Below, piece by piece: positions 8,582-17,429 of a stretch of 64,000 bases of DNA. The stretch lies in the NCBI GenBank assembly GCA_023957125.1, contig JAMLHL010000006.1, positions 1 through 64,000 of the forward strand. The letters run 5' to 3'. Every line of letters begins with the position of its first letter. The first letter of the stretch is position 1. This DNA comes from Chitinophagaceae bacterium (GTDB lineage: Bacteria; Bacteroidota; Bacteroidia; Chitinophagales; Chitinophagaceae). The notes below the pieces were generated by a model. It had not been told where the DNA came from, made no database searches, and saw nothing but the letters and a program-made list of their open reading frames with translations. The translations under genes and the position numbers were made by a program.

Positions 8582-9238
8582 ATTCGAAATATTGCCGTTC
8601 TATCCGATCTTCTACCCTTAATCCTGTATATTTTTTTTGCCAGATCAAAGAAAAATATTGGGTTAAGGGTAGTATTTTATTTTTCGGTCTTCAGTACTTT
8701 TATAAATTTTTTTGTATTGACCAACCGGCAGGCGCGGGAATACAATTTCCTGATTTACAGGATTACGACTTTATTTGAATTTAGTTTTTTTTCCTTTCTA
8801 TTTCTTAAGATCATTCACTCAAAATTCGTTAAGACAGGGATTAAAGTAGTGTGCATCCCTATGATGCTGTACCTCATTTACGATCTGTTTAGTTTGACTT
8901 CAAATAATTCTTTCGACTCTATTCCTTCAGGAATTGTTTCTCTTTTGTTTTTTATTTATTGTATATTCTATTTTTATGAAAGAATAAACGATACTACTTC
9001 TCCATTTTTGTATAATTCTCCGGTTTTTTGGGTAGTGGTTGCCTTAATTATCTACTTTGCAGGCACTTTTTTCCCTTTTATATACGCCCAGAGCCACATG
9101 AAGGATGACCAGTTTGTAAGTGATTATGACCTTATTCATGATACGTTATATATCATTAAGAATATAATTTTTGGTTTTGCGATGCTGATGAAAGACCAAT
9201 CTGTTAAATCATCCTATTCTGTAAACAGGAAGAAATAA
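8582..9238 (+). CDS. Seven-helix integral membrane protein, probably with an ATT start
   Basis: Reading from a TTG at 8717 gives 173 residues, but the frame stays open back to a stop at 8558. The extra part is strongly membrane-like (LSDLLPLILYIFF, then VVFYFSVFSTFINFFVL). With it the protein has about 218 residues and seven hydrophobic spans. There is no ATG, GTG or TTG before the first span; ATT at 8582 (ATT CGA AAT ATT GCC) is the best candidate, following a -7 element at 8544. It precedes a NarX-type kinase by 35 bp and may be a membrane partner or sensor for it. No named family recognised. Confidence 0.7.
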   Translation: MRNIAVLSDLLPLILYIFFARSKKNIGLRVVFYFSVFSTFINFFVLTNRQAREYNFLIYRITTLFEFSFFSFLFLKIIHSKFVKTGIKVVCIPMMLYLIYDLFSLTSNNSFDSIPSGIVSLLFFIYCIFYFYERINDTTSPFLYNSPVFWVVVALIIYFAGTFFPFIYAQSHMKDDQFVSDYDLIHDTLYIIKNIIFGFAMLMKDQSVKSSYSVNRKK

Positions 9239-9273
9239 AATAATTTTACCTCTAAACCCATGTTGATTGACCC

Positions 9274-10116
9274 ATGATAATCCTGCAGATATCCGACCAA
9301 TCCAGCCTAATGAACATCTCCGGTGTCCTGTTCTTTGGCACTATGGGGATGTTGGCGCTGGCTATAGGGTTGGTACTTTTTATCATCTTTCATCAACGCC
9401 GGGTGATCCGTTACCAGTTGAAGCTGAAAGAAATGGAAGAAGAGCAGCAGAAGATCTTGTTGAACGCTTCCATCCGGTGGCAGGAAGAGGAGCGGCAGAG
9501 GATAGCCGCCGATCTTCACGATGACGCCGGTCCCCTGCTGGCCACTGCCCGTTTGTATCTGAATGAAAACCTGGTGAAGCAGGACATCAGTACCCAGCTT
9601 CAGGCTATTTTCAATGCAAAGCAGATCATTGACGATACGATTCAATTGATCCGTAATATTTCCCACAGCCTGATGCCTCCCACGTTGAAGAATTTTGGAC
9701 TGGAATCCGCGGTGAATGATCTTTTTCAAAAAATCAGCGGTTCGGGTACCATTAATGCCAGTTGCCGGTTTCACGATTATCGCCAACGGCTTCGCCCCGA
9801 ACAGGAATTGCTGATTTTCCGCGTCATCCAGGAACTGGTAAACAATATTTTAAAACACAGTAACGCCAGTTTTATCCATGTTACCCAGAATTATAATGAA
9901 GACAAATTTTTTATCCGGCTGCACCACGACGGAAGAGGCATTACCCAGGAAGACGTGGAAAGACTTAATAAAAGTGCTGTAGGATTAGGCTTAAAAAATA
10001 TTCAAAGCAGGGCCAAAGTATTGCATGCAAAAATTAATTTTGAAAAAGATGTATCGCAAACCTATTTTAAAGTAACCCTGGAAGTACCCGTGGAAGAATA
10101 TGAAATGATCTCCTGA
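9274..10116 (+). CDS. NarX/DesK-type sensor histidine kinase
   Basis: This 280-residue kinase has one N-terminal membrane span (about residues 18-40), a short coiled linker (KLKEMEEEQQK), a HisKA_3 dimerisation domain with phospho-acceptor His82 in RIAADLHDDAGP, and an HATPase domain with N box QELVNNILKHSN, DGRGI and GLGLKNIQSR. It lacks an extracellular sensory domain, so the seven-helix protein encoded just upstream may supply sensing. It should phosphorylate the regulator encoded 37 bp downstream and perhaps the two orphan regulators opposite. Confidence 0.93.
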   Translation: MIILQISDQSSLMNISGVLFFGTMGMLALAIGLVLFIIFHQRRVIRYQLKLKEMEEEQQKILLNASIRWQEEERQRIAADLHDDAGPLLATARLYLNENLVKQDISTQLQAIFNAKQIIDDTIQLIRNISHSLMPPTLKNFGLESAVNDLFQKISGSGTINASCRFHDYRQRLRPEQELLIFRVIQELVNNILKHSNASFIHVTQNYNEDKFFIRLHHDGRGITQEDVERLNKSAVGLGLKNIQSRAKVLHAKINFEKDVSQTYFKVTLEVPVEEYEMIS

Positions 10117-10153
10117 TGGATTTATCCCATATCGTTAAAAACCACCCGAAGCT

Positions 10154-10804
10154 ATGAGTATTATAAAAGTAGCCATTGCCGATGATCACAAAATTTTTCG
10201 CAAAGGCGTCATTCTTTCCCTGCGGCAATATTCAAATATTAAATTTGTGCTGGAAGCCGAAAACGGAGAGGAATTGCTGACCGGGATCCCGGAAACGGAA
10301 CCCGAAGTTGTATTGATGGATCTGCGCATGCCGGTGAAGGATGGGATTGAGGCTACCAAAGTCATTAACAAGCAATATCCCAACCTGCGGGTAATTGTAC
10401 TTACCATGTACGAAGATGAGCGTTTTGTGTCCCATCTCATGGAAAATGGCGCCAACGGCTACCTGCTCAAAAGCGCCGAGCCGGCTGAGATTAAGAAGGC
10501 TATTATAGAAGTGATGTCCAGGGGCTATTACTTAAATAATTTCGTCAATAAAGTGTTGTTGAAAAAATCTCATGCGCGCACAAAGATTATTCCCTCGCTG
10601 AACGATGAAGTGGTGATCAGTGATAAAGAAAGAGAAGTGCTGCGACTGCTGTGCATGGAGTTCACAGCAAATGAGATTGCTCAAAAAATGGAGATCAGCC
10701 CCCGTACCGTAGAGGCTATTAAAGACCGGCTGATGGAAAGATACAATTTAAAAAATACAGCAGGATTGGTCTTTTTCACAGTAAAGCATAATCTGATTGA
10801 CTAA
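10154..10804 (+). CDS. NarL/FixJ-type response regulator paired with the kinase
   Basis: At 216 residues it has a receiver domain (IADDHKIF, phospho-acceptor Asp56 in LMDLRMP) and a LuxR-type helix-turn-helix (ISDKEREVLRLL, ISPRTVEAIKDRL). It is encoded directly after the histidine kinase, so the two form a conventional pair. The GH95 gene starts 37 bp after its stop on the same strand and could be co-transcribed or controlled by it. Confidence 0.93.
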   Translation: MSIIKVAIADDHKIFRKGVILSLRQYSNIKFVLEAENGEELLTGIPETEPEVVLMDLRMPVKDGIEATKVINKQYPNLRVIVLTMYEDERFVSHLMENGANGYLLKSAEPAEIKKAIIEVMSRGYYLNNFVNKVLLKKSHARTKIIPSLNDEVVISDKEREVLRLLCMEFTANEIAQKMEISPRTVEAIKDRLMERYNLKNTAGLVFFTVKHNLID

Positions 10805-10841
10805 GGACTGTTGATCAAAATTTCATTTCAAAACGAACGAT

Positions 10842-13178
10842 ATGCAATTCAAAAGATTCCTGTCTGCGGCCGGACTGTTCCTGTGTGTGTCTGCGACAGC
10901 ACAACAAGACCTGCAACTTTGGTATACCCACCCCGCCAACCTGTGGACAGATGCTATGCCGGTAGGAAACGGACGCATAGGAGCTATGGTTTTTGGTCGT
11001 TTTGATCATGAAAAGATCCAGCTTAACGAAGAAAGCGTTTGGGCCGGAAGCCAGATTAATAACAATAACCCTGAAGCCGCCACGCATATCCGGGAAATAA
11101 AAAACGCTTTATTTAATGGAGAATTTAAAAAAGCTTTAAATCTTTCCACACAACATTTAGTAGGCAGGCCACCCAGGATAAGGTCTTATCAACCCCTTGG
11201 CAACCTTTTTATAAATTACTTCCGGAAAGAGGGTATACAACATTACAAACGTTCCCTGATGCTGAATACGGGCATCGCATCAACCACATACAGGGTTGGC
11301 GACAACAGCATACTACAGGAAGTATATGCTTCGGCGCCCCAGGACCTGATCGTGATAAACATCAGCGCAAGCAAACCCATAGACCTGGAATTCTTCCTGT
11401 CGCGGGAGAAAGATACGCACGAATATCAAAGTGAAGGAAATCAGGCCTGGTTCAATGGCCAAATTGAAGACAAAGAAGATTCGCTGTCGGGACCCGGGGG
11501 AAAACATATGCGTTTTTCGGGCCTTGCCAGGATCGGCTACACGGATGGAAGCGCCATACCATTTACCACCGATACTTCTGCAGGCTACAGACTGAAAGCC
11601 ATAAAGAACCTGACCCTGCTGGTAACAGGAGCAACCGATTATAATTTCGATCAGTTAAATTTTGATGCTTCCATCAATCCCCTGGCAATTTGTAACCGTA
11701 TTGTTGATAAAGCCTCCCGGTTTTCTCCTTCAATTTTGAAACAAAACCATGTAAACGATCATCGCAGTTTTTTTGACCGGGTTAGCTTCAACTTAGGTGA
11801 AGATCCAAATAGAAACCTCCCAACCGATGAACGTCTGGATCGTGTCAAAACCGGCGCCCTGGATCGGGGACTGATCGTTCTGTATTACCAGTTCGGCCGT
11901 TACCTTTTAATGGGTTCGTCGCGAAAACCCGGTAAACTTCCTGCGAATTTGCAGGGCATCTGGAATGAATCCTATAATGCTCCCTGGAACGCCGACTTTC
12001 ATACCAATATTAATCTGCAGATGAATTATTGGCCGGCAGAAAGCGGAAATCTTCCTGAGACGCTAATTCCGCTTTCCCATTTCATGAAAAAACTTACCAT
12101 CCCCGGCTCTGTTACCGCCCGGGAAATGTATAATGCCAAAGGATGGACCCTGCACCATCTGACAGACGCCTTTGGAAGAACAGGAGTAGCCGATGGCGTA
12201 TGGGGTGTTTCTCCAATGGCGGGACCCTGGATGACCTTCCCATTGTATCGCCATTTTGAGTACACCCGGGACATGAATTACCTACGAAATACGGCCTATC
12301 CGGTTATTAAGGGTTCGGTAGAGTTTGTACTGGATTTTTTGATCCGGTCGCCTCAGGGTTACCTGGTAACCAATCCATCTCACTCTCCGGAAAATTCTTT
12401 TTTCGTTCCTGGAACAAACCGAAAGGAAACTTCCATGTTGTGCTACGCCAGCACTATGGATATTGAGATTATCCAGGGACTGTTTAACCATTTTATTCAG
12501 TCCGCAACATTCTTACAAACAGACGCCAGCCTAATAACTCAAGTTAAGCAGGCACAGCAGCAACTACCGCCCATAACAACAGGGGCTAACGGCGCCATCC
12601 GGGAATGGATAGAAGACTATGAAGAAGTGGAGCCGGGGCACCGGCATATGTCACATCTATTGGGGCTTTATCCGCTTCACCTGATATCTCCCGCAACACC
12701 AGGACTATATGCTGCGGCAAAGAAAACAATTGAACGCCGGCTGGCTAATGGGGGCGGACACACCGGATGGAGTAAAGCCTGGATCATTAATTTCTATGCC
12801 CGGCTACAGAACGGAGAACAGGCTGCCGCAGAGTTGCAATCTCTTTTGCAAAAAAGCACGCTACCCAGTCTTTTGGATACACATCCCCCATTCCAGATTG
12901 ACGGTAACTTTGGCGGCGCAGCCGGTATTGCGGAAATGTTGCTGCAATCGCAGCCCTATGAAATACATGTTCTGCCCGCCCTGCCCACCTCATGGCCGGA
13001 GGGCAGTATAAACGGCTTGCGGGCAAAAGGAGGTTACACGGTAGCGTTAAGCTGGAAAGAAGGGCAACTGACCCGTTTGGTAATTTCTGCGGATAAAGCA
13101 GGAGATCATACGATACGCTATGGAAATAAAGTGGTAACAGTGCGTCTGAAAAAAGGGACAAATGCTATTGCCTTATAA
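10842..13178 (+). CDS. GH95 alpha-L-fucosidase, exported
   Basis: A 778-residue glycoside hydrolase family 95 enzyme, the inverting 1,2-alpha-L-fucosidase family (some members act on galactosides). A signal peptide (about 20 residues, ending SATAQQ) sends it to the periplasm or surface. Family motifs include WTDAMPVGNGRIGAMVFG near the N terminus, the asparagine pair Asn389/Asn391 in DFHTNINLQMNYWP, acidic residues Glu588/Glu591 in REWIEDYEE, and Asp687 in DGNFGG, matching the Asn/Asp activated-water and acid residues of Bifidobacterium AfcA. A ROK protein and FucP-like permease follow on the opposite strand. Confidence 0.92.
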   Translation: MQFKRFLSAAGLFLCVSATAQQDLQLWYTHPANLWTDAMPVGNGRIGAMVFGRFDHEKIQLNEESVWAGSQINNNNPEAATHIREIKNALFNGEFKKALNLSTQHLVGRPPRIRSYQPLGNLFINYFRKEGIQHYKRSLMLNTGIASTTYRVGDNSILQEVYASAPQDLIVINISASKPIDLEFFLSREKDTHEYQSEGNQAWFNGQIEDKEDSLSGPGGKHMRFSGLARIGYTDGSAIPFTTDTSAGYRLKAIKNLTLLVTGATDYNFDQLNFDASINPLAICNRIVDKASRFSPSILKQNHVNDHRSFFDRVSFNLGEDPNRNLPTDERLDRVKTGALDRGLIVLYYQFGRYLLMGSSRKPGKLPANLQGIWNESYNAPWNADFHTNINLQMNYWPAESGNLPETLIPLSHFMKKLTIPGSVTAREMYNAKGWTLHHLTDAFGRTGVADGVWGVSPMAGPWMTFPLYRHFEYTRDMNYLRNTAYPVIKGSVEFVLDFLIRSPQGYLVTNPSHSPENSFFVPGTNRKETSMLCYASTMDIEIIQGLFNHFIQSATFLQTDASLITQVKQAQQQLPPITTGANGAIREWIEDYEEVEPGHRHMSHLLGLYPLHLISPATPGLYAAAKKTIERRLANGGGHTGWSKAWIINFYARLQNGEQAAAELQSLLQKSTLPSLLDTHPPFQIDGNFGGAAGIAEMLLQSQPYEIHVLPALPTSWPEGSINGLRAKGGYTVALSWKEGQLTRLVISADKAGDHTIRYGNKVVTVRLKKGTNAIAL

Positions 13179-13266
13179 AATATAAGAACCTCTGTTTTTT
13201 GACTCGCGCTACCGGGTATTTCGGTGGATAATCATCGCCATGGTCGAAAATGTCCCGGGTAAATGA

Positions 13267-14118
13267 TCAGTCTAACGAATCGTAATAGAGTCCTGCAGCT
13301 CCATATATGCCGCTATTCTGCAAATCAGACAACTCTATCCGCAGGCGTTCAAGAGATTTGGGAAAAGCGAAACTGTTAATGCTTTCCCACATGTTTTTTT
13401 GAAAATAGGGATAAGCATGACGTACAGAACCGCCGAATACAATCAGTGAAGGATCGTAGGCATACAATACCAGCTTAATAACGTTTCCCAAATGTGTTCC
13501 CATCTCCGCATACCATTGCCGGGCTTGCGGGTCGCCCGATTTCGCCCTTTCGAATACCTCCTGCCCGCCGGTGTGATAAACATTGTCAAAATACTGTCCG
13601 CTGGCATAATATTCATAACGGTGATCCAGGTAATCCACGGTGCCAATTTCACCCGCGCCACAATTTGCCCCGGCATACAAATGCCGGTTAATGATGATCC
13701 CTGCGCCAATACCTGTTCCGATAGTCAGTCCGATCATGTGATCACTTCCTATACCTTTTCCGAAATAGAATTCTCCCAATGCGAAACAGTTTGCATCATT
13801 ATTCACAAAAACCGGTAACCCGTACCGTTCTTCCAGAATTCGTTTTAACGGCACTTCCGTCCAGGAAGGAATATATTGCACATCATACACAATACCTTTT
13901 TCCACATCTACCACGCTGGGCACCCCTACGCCGATACCGGCAACACTTTTGTCAACCAGCCCATCGGTAACCGAAAACAGGTCCTGTAAGACTTCTTCCA
14001 CAGTTCCGCTGCTGCGGATAGGCATCGCCTGCAGCTCTTTGATTTGTTGCTGATGTACCCGTCCTGCACGAACATTGGTAGCGCCAAGATCAATTCCAAT
14101 GATTATTTTTTCCTTCAT
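13267..14118 (-). CDS. ROK family sugar kinase or regulator-like protein
   Basis: This 283-residue ROK protein has the phosphate-binding start GIDLGATNVRAG, the catalytic-loop region VNNDANCFALGE and the second glycine motif IGLTIGTGIGAGI. There is no helix-turn-helix extension, so it is an enzyme such as glucokinase or another hexose kinase. The cysteine-rich zinc motif usual in ROK kinases is absent: after GAGEIG comes DYLDHRYEYYASG. It lies 15 bp downstream of the MFS permease on the same strand, so uptake and phosphorylation are probably coupled. Confidence 0.88.
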   Translation of the reverse strand: MKEKIIIGIDLGATNVRAGRVHQQQIKELQAMPIRSSGTVEEVLQDLFSVTDGLVDKSVAGIGVGVPSVVDVEKGIVYDVQYIPSWTEVPLKRILEERYGLPVFVNNDANCFALGEFYFGKGIGSDHMIGLTIGTGIGAGIIINRHLYAGANCGAGEIGTVDYLDHRYEYYASGQYFDNVYHTGGQEVFERAKSGDPQARQWYAEMGTHLGNVIKLVLYAYDPSLIVFGGSVRHAYPYFQKNMWESINSFAFPKSLERLRIELSDLQNSGIYGAAGLYYDSLD

Positions 14119-14133
14119 TTCACCTGTTTGATT

Positions 14134-15390
14134 TTATTCAACCAACTTCTTTTTTCTGCGGGTGATCACTTTATTGGTAATGATCGGCCTTGCCCAAAAT
14201 CCGATACTTAAAATAAAACCGATAGGAACATACAGGAACAGCATCCCATAACGAAGCCCGGTGAGATCGCCGAGGGATCCCACGATAAGCGGCACTACCG
14301 CTCCGCCAACAATACCGGTAACCAGTATTCCCGCAAAAGAACCGTGGTGCTCTTTCACGGAATTCAAGGCGAGGGAAAAGATGATAGGATACATTACCGA
14401 TGCAAAAAAACCAACCAGTGGAAAAGCTATCAATGCCAGCCTGCCCGGTCCAAACAAACCCAGGGAGAGACACAGCAAAGCAAGCACGGTAAACAGGATC
14501 AATACTTTGCGGCTATCCATCAGTTTCACCAGCAAAAGTCCCAGCACCCCGCCGGCAGTCATCAATCCCCAGAAATAGGCTACAGCCTGTGCACCGGTGG
14601 TTTGAGGATCGAAACCATGATAGCTGTATAAAAATTGTGAGATCCAGTTGGCTACCCCCTGCTCTGTGCCCACGTAACTGAATATTGCCAGGAAATAAAG
14701 AATTACCACCCGTTTCTTGAATAAACCGATATAGGTTTGAAAAGTACCCGCTTTTTCGTCTTGGCTCAGTTCCACCTTTGGGAACCGGGAGGCGAGAATA
14801 ACGGCGATCATCAACAGGGAAATCAGTGCAAACAACCAGTAAAGGGATATCCAGGGGAGGTCGGGAGGCGTATATTTCATGAACAGCGACAGGAAGCCGG
14901 ATTGACCGCCTGGTTTATTAAAATCGGCCACCATGCCCGAATACACCAAAGGACTCACAAAGGATGCCAAACCAAAGATCAGTTGCGCCAGGATGGAATT
15001 AAAAGCATAATTCTCTTCCCCGCCTGCCGTCCGGAGCAGGGGATTAATGACCACCTGCAAAATAGCCATGCCGCATCCAATTAAAAATAAGGAAAGCACG
15101 GCATTCAGATAATTGGGCGAGAAAGCCAGCAATAACGAGCCAAAAAAGGCAACTAAAAATGCTGCGGTCATCATTTTCTTCTCATGGTATCTTTCCAGCA
15201 ACATGCCTGAAGGAATAGACATGATACCATAGGCGATGAAGAACGCAAAGGGGAGAAGCGCTACAAGGGTCAGGCTAAGATTAAACCCCTTAATGATATC
15301 CGGGATCAGCGGACCTGTAATGTTCGTCAGGAAAGAAATAACAAAAAAAGTGAGCATTATAAGCGTCACTGTATAGCTACTGCGGTTCAT
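14134..15390 (-). CDS. MFS sugar permease of the FucP/FHS type
   Basis: A 418-residue major facilitator with twelve hydrophobic segments. The N-terminal half (FFVISFLTNITGPLIPDI, then SIPSGMLLERYHEKKM) and the PLLRTAGGEENYAFNSILAQ stretch are typical of the fucose:proton symporter family, which also carries glucose or galactose. With the downstream ROK protein and the convergent GH95 fucosidase it makes a compact sugar-use locus: exported hydrolase, uptake, intracellular step. Fucose isomerase and aldolase genes are not in the window, so the sugar is unproven. Confidence 0.88.
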   Translation of the reverse strand: MNRSSYTVTLIMLTFFVISFLTNITGPLIPDIIKGFNLSLTLVALLPFAFFIAYGIMSIPSGMLLERYHEKKMMTAAFLVAFFGSLLLAFSPNYLNAVLSLFLIGCGMAILQVVINPLLRTAGGEENYAFNSILAQLIFGLASFVSPLVYSGMVADFNKPGGQSGFLSLFMKYTPPDLPWISLYWLFALISLLMIAVILASRFPKVELSQDEKAGTFQTYIGLFKKRVVILYFLAIFSYVGTEQGVANWISQFLYSYHGFDPQTTGAQAVAYFWGLMTAGGVLGLLLVKLMDSRKVLILFTVLALLCLSLGLFGPGRLALIAFPLVGFFASVMYPIIFSLALNSVKEHHGSFAGILVTGIVGGAVVPLIVGSLGDLTGLRYGMLFLYVPIGFILSIGFWARPIITNKVITRRKKKLVE

Positions 15391-15607
15391 TTCAGGTATT
15401 TAGGGTTGATTAAAAATGGTTTGCAACTTACCGAGAAATTGCAAGGTGAGCAAACCGTTTTTGTAACCCTTTTGGTTAACGACGTATTTCGCCGGAGGCG
15501 GGTACCGTAGATGGTCCGGCCCCGGAGTTTGGTAATTGGAACGATGTTTGTTTTACTGGTAGGCAGACATTCAAACCTGTTTATTTTTAATAATAAAAAA
15601 CACGATC

Positions 15608-16036
15608 ATGAGAAAACTTTTTTTTCTGCTTTGTGCAACGGCATTTATGGCCTGCAACAATACCGGTAATGATGCTGCAGACGAAAGATTAAACGATGGC
15701 GTTCAGGATCTTAAAGAGGGCGTTGAAATGAAAGCCGATACTGCCGGAGCCTACATCAACGAACAAAAAGAAAAAGCAACCGCAGCGATCAATGAACGGA
15801 AAAAAGAAATAGACGAAAAAATAGAGGCGCTGAAGAAGGACGGTTCCAGGAAAAGTGCGGAAATACGGAAAAAGCTGGATGACACCCGTACCGATCTTGA
15901 CCGGAAATTAGAAGATATCAAAAACAGCACGACTGACACCTGGGAAGCCACAAAACAGGATGTGGATAAAGCGCTCGACAAGGCCTCCGGGGAATGGCAG
16001 GAGTTTAAGCGCGATTTTAAGGAACTGTTCAAATGA
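15608..16036 (+). CDS. Small coiled-coil lipoprotein
   Basis: The 142-residue protein begins with a lipoprotein signal (lipobox FMAC, Cys16). The mature part is almost wholly charged helix with Lys/Glu/Asp-rich heptads from about residue 40 to the end (EKIEALKKDGSRK, KKLDDTRTDLDRKLEDIK). It resembles apolipoprotein-like or LEA-like envelope proteins, but I cannot assign a named family. It stands alone between the sugar permease and the DUF4342 gene, which converges on it. Confidence 0.75.
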   Translation: MRKLFFLLCATAFMACNNTGNDAADERLNDGVQDLKEGVEMKADTAGAYINEQKEKATAAINERKKEIDEKIEALKKDGSRKSAEIRKKLDDTRTDLDRKLEDIKNSTTDTWEATKQDVDKALDKASGEWQEFKRDFKELFK

Positions 16037-16096
16037 TCGGATAAATGAAATCTATACCTCCTTTAGAAGGGATAGGGTATTAGGGCTTTCGTTTAT

Positions 16097-16369
16097 CTAT
16101 ACTTTGGGTTCGGGGTCATTTCCAGCTTTTGTTTCTTCCCGCTCCACCGTGATAGAGCATTCGCCGATGAGGGCTGCCAACGCGCCGATTGCGGCCAAAA
16201 CAGGCGCCAGTAAAGCGCCCACCACTCCAATGGTTAATGGAAAAGACATCAGTTCCCTTCCTGATTTGTCAGAAATGGTGATTTTCCGGATATTGCCTTC
16301 CGTGATTAGTTCCTTGATTTTTTTAAGCAGTTGTTCACCGTGCAGGATGAAAGTTTCTTTTTTGATCAT
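16097..16369 (-). CDS. DUF4342 domain protein
   Basis: This 90-residue protein matches the DUF4342 pattern: an N-terminal part KETFILHGEQLLKKIKELI, a GNIRKI segment, then the hydrophobic stretch PLTIGVVGALLAPVLAAIG and a short ECSITVERE tail. The domain is widespread and of unknown function; the hydrophobic half could insert in a membrane. It is divergent from the tRNA-Asp region, whose promoter starts about 50 bp from this gene's start. Confidence 0.82.
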   Translation of the reverse strand: MIKKETFILHGEQLLKKIKELITEGNIRKITISDKSGRELMSFPLTIGVVGALLAPVLAAIGALAALIGECSITVEREETKAGNDPEPKV

Positions 16370-16418
16370 ATAATTCGTTGTTTAGAGGTTCGTAAAGTTA
16401 ATAATTAAGAAAAATCTT

Positions 16419-16448
16419 TTTGCATAGATGGCAAAAAACCTATCTTTG
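16419..16448 (+). promoter_or_regulatory. Promoter of the tRNA-Asp region
   Basis: TTTG at 16419-16422 and TATCTTTG at 16441-16448 are separated by 18 bp, an exact match to the Bacteroidota -33/-7 consensus. Transcription should start about 16454, just before the first tRNA-like sequence at 16466. Confidence 0.8.
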
Positions 16449-16465
16449 CCGTCCTGAAAAAACAC

Positions 16466-16547
16466 GGATCGGTAGTTCAGTTGGTTAGAATGCTGCCCTG
16501 TCACGGTCCCAACCGTAGGTCGGGACGGGTTCGAGTCCCGAAGACTC
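16466..16547 (+). pseudogene. Chimeric tRNA-Asp-like sequence, probably not functional
   Basis: The 5' part (acceptor strand GGATCGG, D arm, anticodon loop with GTC) is identical to the intact tRNA-Asp at 16577. After the anticodon loop it changes to the same 3' sequence found in the relics behind the GIY-YIG copies, with an added GTCCC...GGGAC hairpin. The anticodon stem is broken and the acceptor 3' strand (CCGGTCC) is replaced by AAGACTC, which cannot pair. It is the first transcribed unit after the promoter. Confidence 0.7.
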
Positions 16548-16576
16548 AGAAGTTCTTAAAATGTATTAAATAGTTA

Positions 16577-16650
16577 GGATCGGTAGTTCAGTTGGTTAGA
16601 ATGCTGCCCTGTCACGGCAGAGGTCGCGGGTTCGAGTCCCGTCCGGTCCG
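16577..16650 (+). tRNA. tRNA-Asp (anticodon GTC)
   Basis: All arms pair: acceptor GGATCGG with CCGGTCC, a D arm with GTTGGTTAGAA, anticodon stem CTGCC/GGCAG around the loop CTGTCAC (GTC at 16611-16613), and T arm GCGGG-TTCGAGT-CCCGT. CCA is not encoded. It lies 29 bp after the chimeric copy, shares its promoter, and is followed by an intrinsic terminator at 16658. This is the only intact tRNA in the array. Confidence 0.95.
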
Positions 16651-16657
16651 CTTGGAG

Positions 16658-16682
16658 GCCCTGGTTTTATCCGGGGCTTTTT
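16658..16682 (+). terminator. Intrinsic terminator after tRNA-Asp
   Basis: GCCCTGG (16658-16664) pairs with CCGGGGC (16671-16677) around a TTTTAT loop and is followed by five T. The same hairpin precedes every GIY-YIG copy in the array, and at 20545-20569 the stem is perfect (GCCCTGG/CCAGGGC). Confidence 0.75.
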
Positions 16683-16688
16683 GATTTT

Positions 16689-16950
16689 ATGGCTTACTAT
16701 GTTTACATCATCCGGTCTTTAGCTGACGGCAGTTTTTATAAAGGATATTCCGAAAATCCTCTGAAACATAGCATAATATGAAGTTGTCTCATTACACCTT
16801 CTAAAGTCCCTGGAAATTGATTTATATTGGAGTTTGCGAAACAAGACTTTGTTTTTACTGCAAGGAGAAAGCGCTTAAGAAAGTATTTACATTTTACAAA
16901 TTAGACAACTCATCACCTCGCAAAAAATATAGTGAACAATTTTGTGCCAA
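16689..16950 (+). pseudogene. GIY-YIG nuclease copy 1, frameshifted
   Basis: The start (ATGGCTTACTATG) and the first 24 or so codons match the intact copy at 17807. The catalytic-arginine region is then scrambled (CTGAAACATAGC in place of CTGCAGAGGCTTGCGCAGC), and several one- to four-base deletions break the frame. No product is expected beyond a short N-terminal peptide. It begins 7 bp after the tRNA-Asp terminator. Confidence 0.8.
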
Positions 16951-17059
16951 CGGTTGAAGATACCGCCTACATACTGGTCCCAACCGTAAGGTGGAGCGGG
17001 TTCGAGATCCCGTCCGGTCCGCTTGGAGGCCCTGGTTTTATCCGGGGCTTTTTGATTTT

Positions 17060-17315
17060 ATGGCTTACTATGTTTACATCATCCGGTCTTTAGCGGCGGC
17101 AGTTTGCATAAAGGATATTCCGAAAATCCTCTGAAGCTTGCGCAACGCAATAACAGTTGTCTCATTACACCTCTTCTAAAGTCACAAATTGGTTATATTT
17201 AGGTTTTGCGAGCAAGACTTTTTTTGTTTTGCAAGGAGGAAAACGCTTAAAGTATTCCCATTCCAAATTGAACAACTCATCACCTCATAAAATATAGTAG
17301 AACGTTTTGTTATAA
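17060..17315 (+). pseudogene. GIY-YIG nuclease copy 2, frameshifted
   Basis: This copy carries a 3-base loss near codon 12 and several further deletions and substitutions relative to the copy at 17807 (for example AAAGTCACAAATTGG for AAAGTCCCCTGGAAATTG). The frame is lost after about 30 codons. A relic of tRNA-Asp follows to about 17390, with its own base changes. Confidence 0.8.
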
Positions 17316-17429
17316 CGGGAGGAAGTTAGAATACTGCCTGTCCTGGTCCCAACCGTAAGGTCAAGGACAGGTTCGAAGTCCCGTCAGTCCTTGGAGGCTA
17401 TTAGTTTTTATCCGGGGCTTTTTGATTTT

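Noticed and set aside
12026..13161. Antisense frames inside the GH95 gene
   Set aside because: They mirror a strongly conserved coding sequence and have no start signals or domain motifs.
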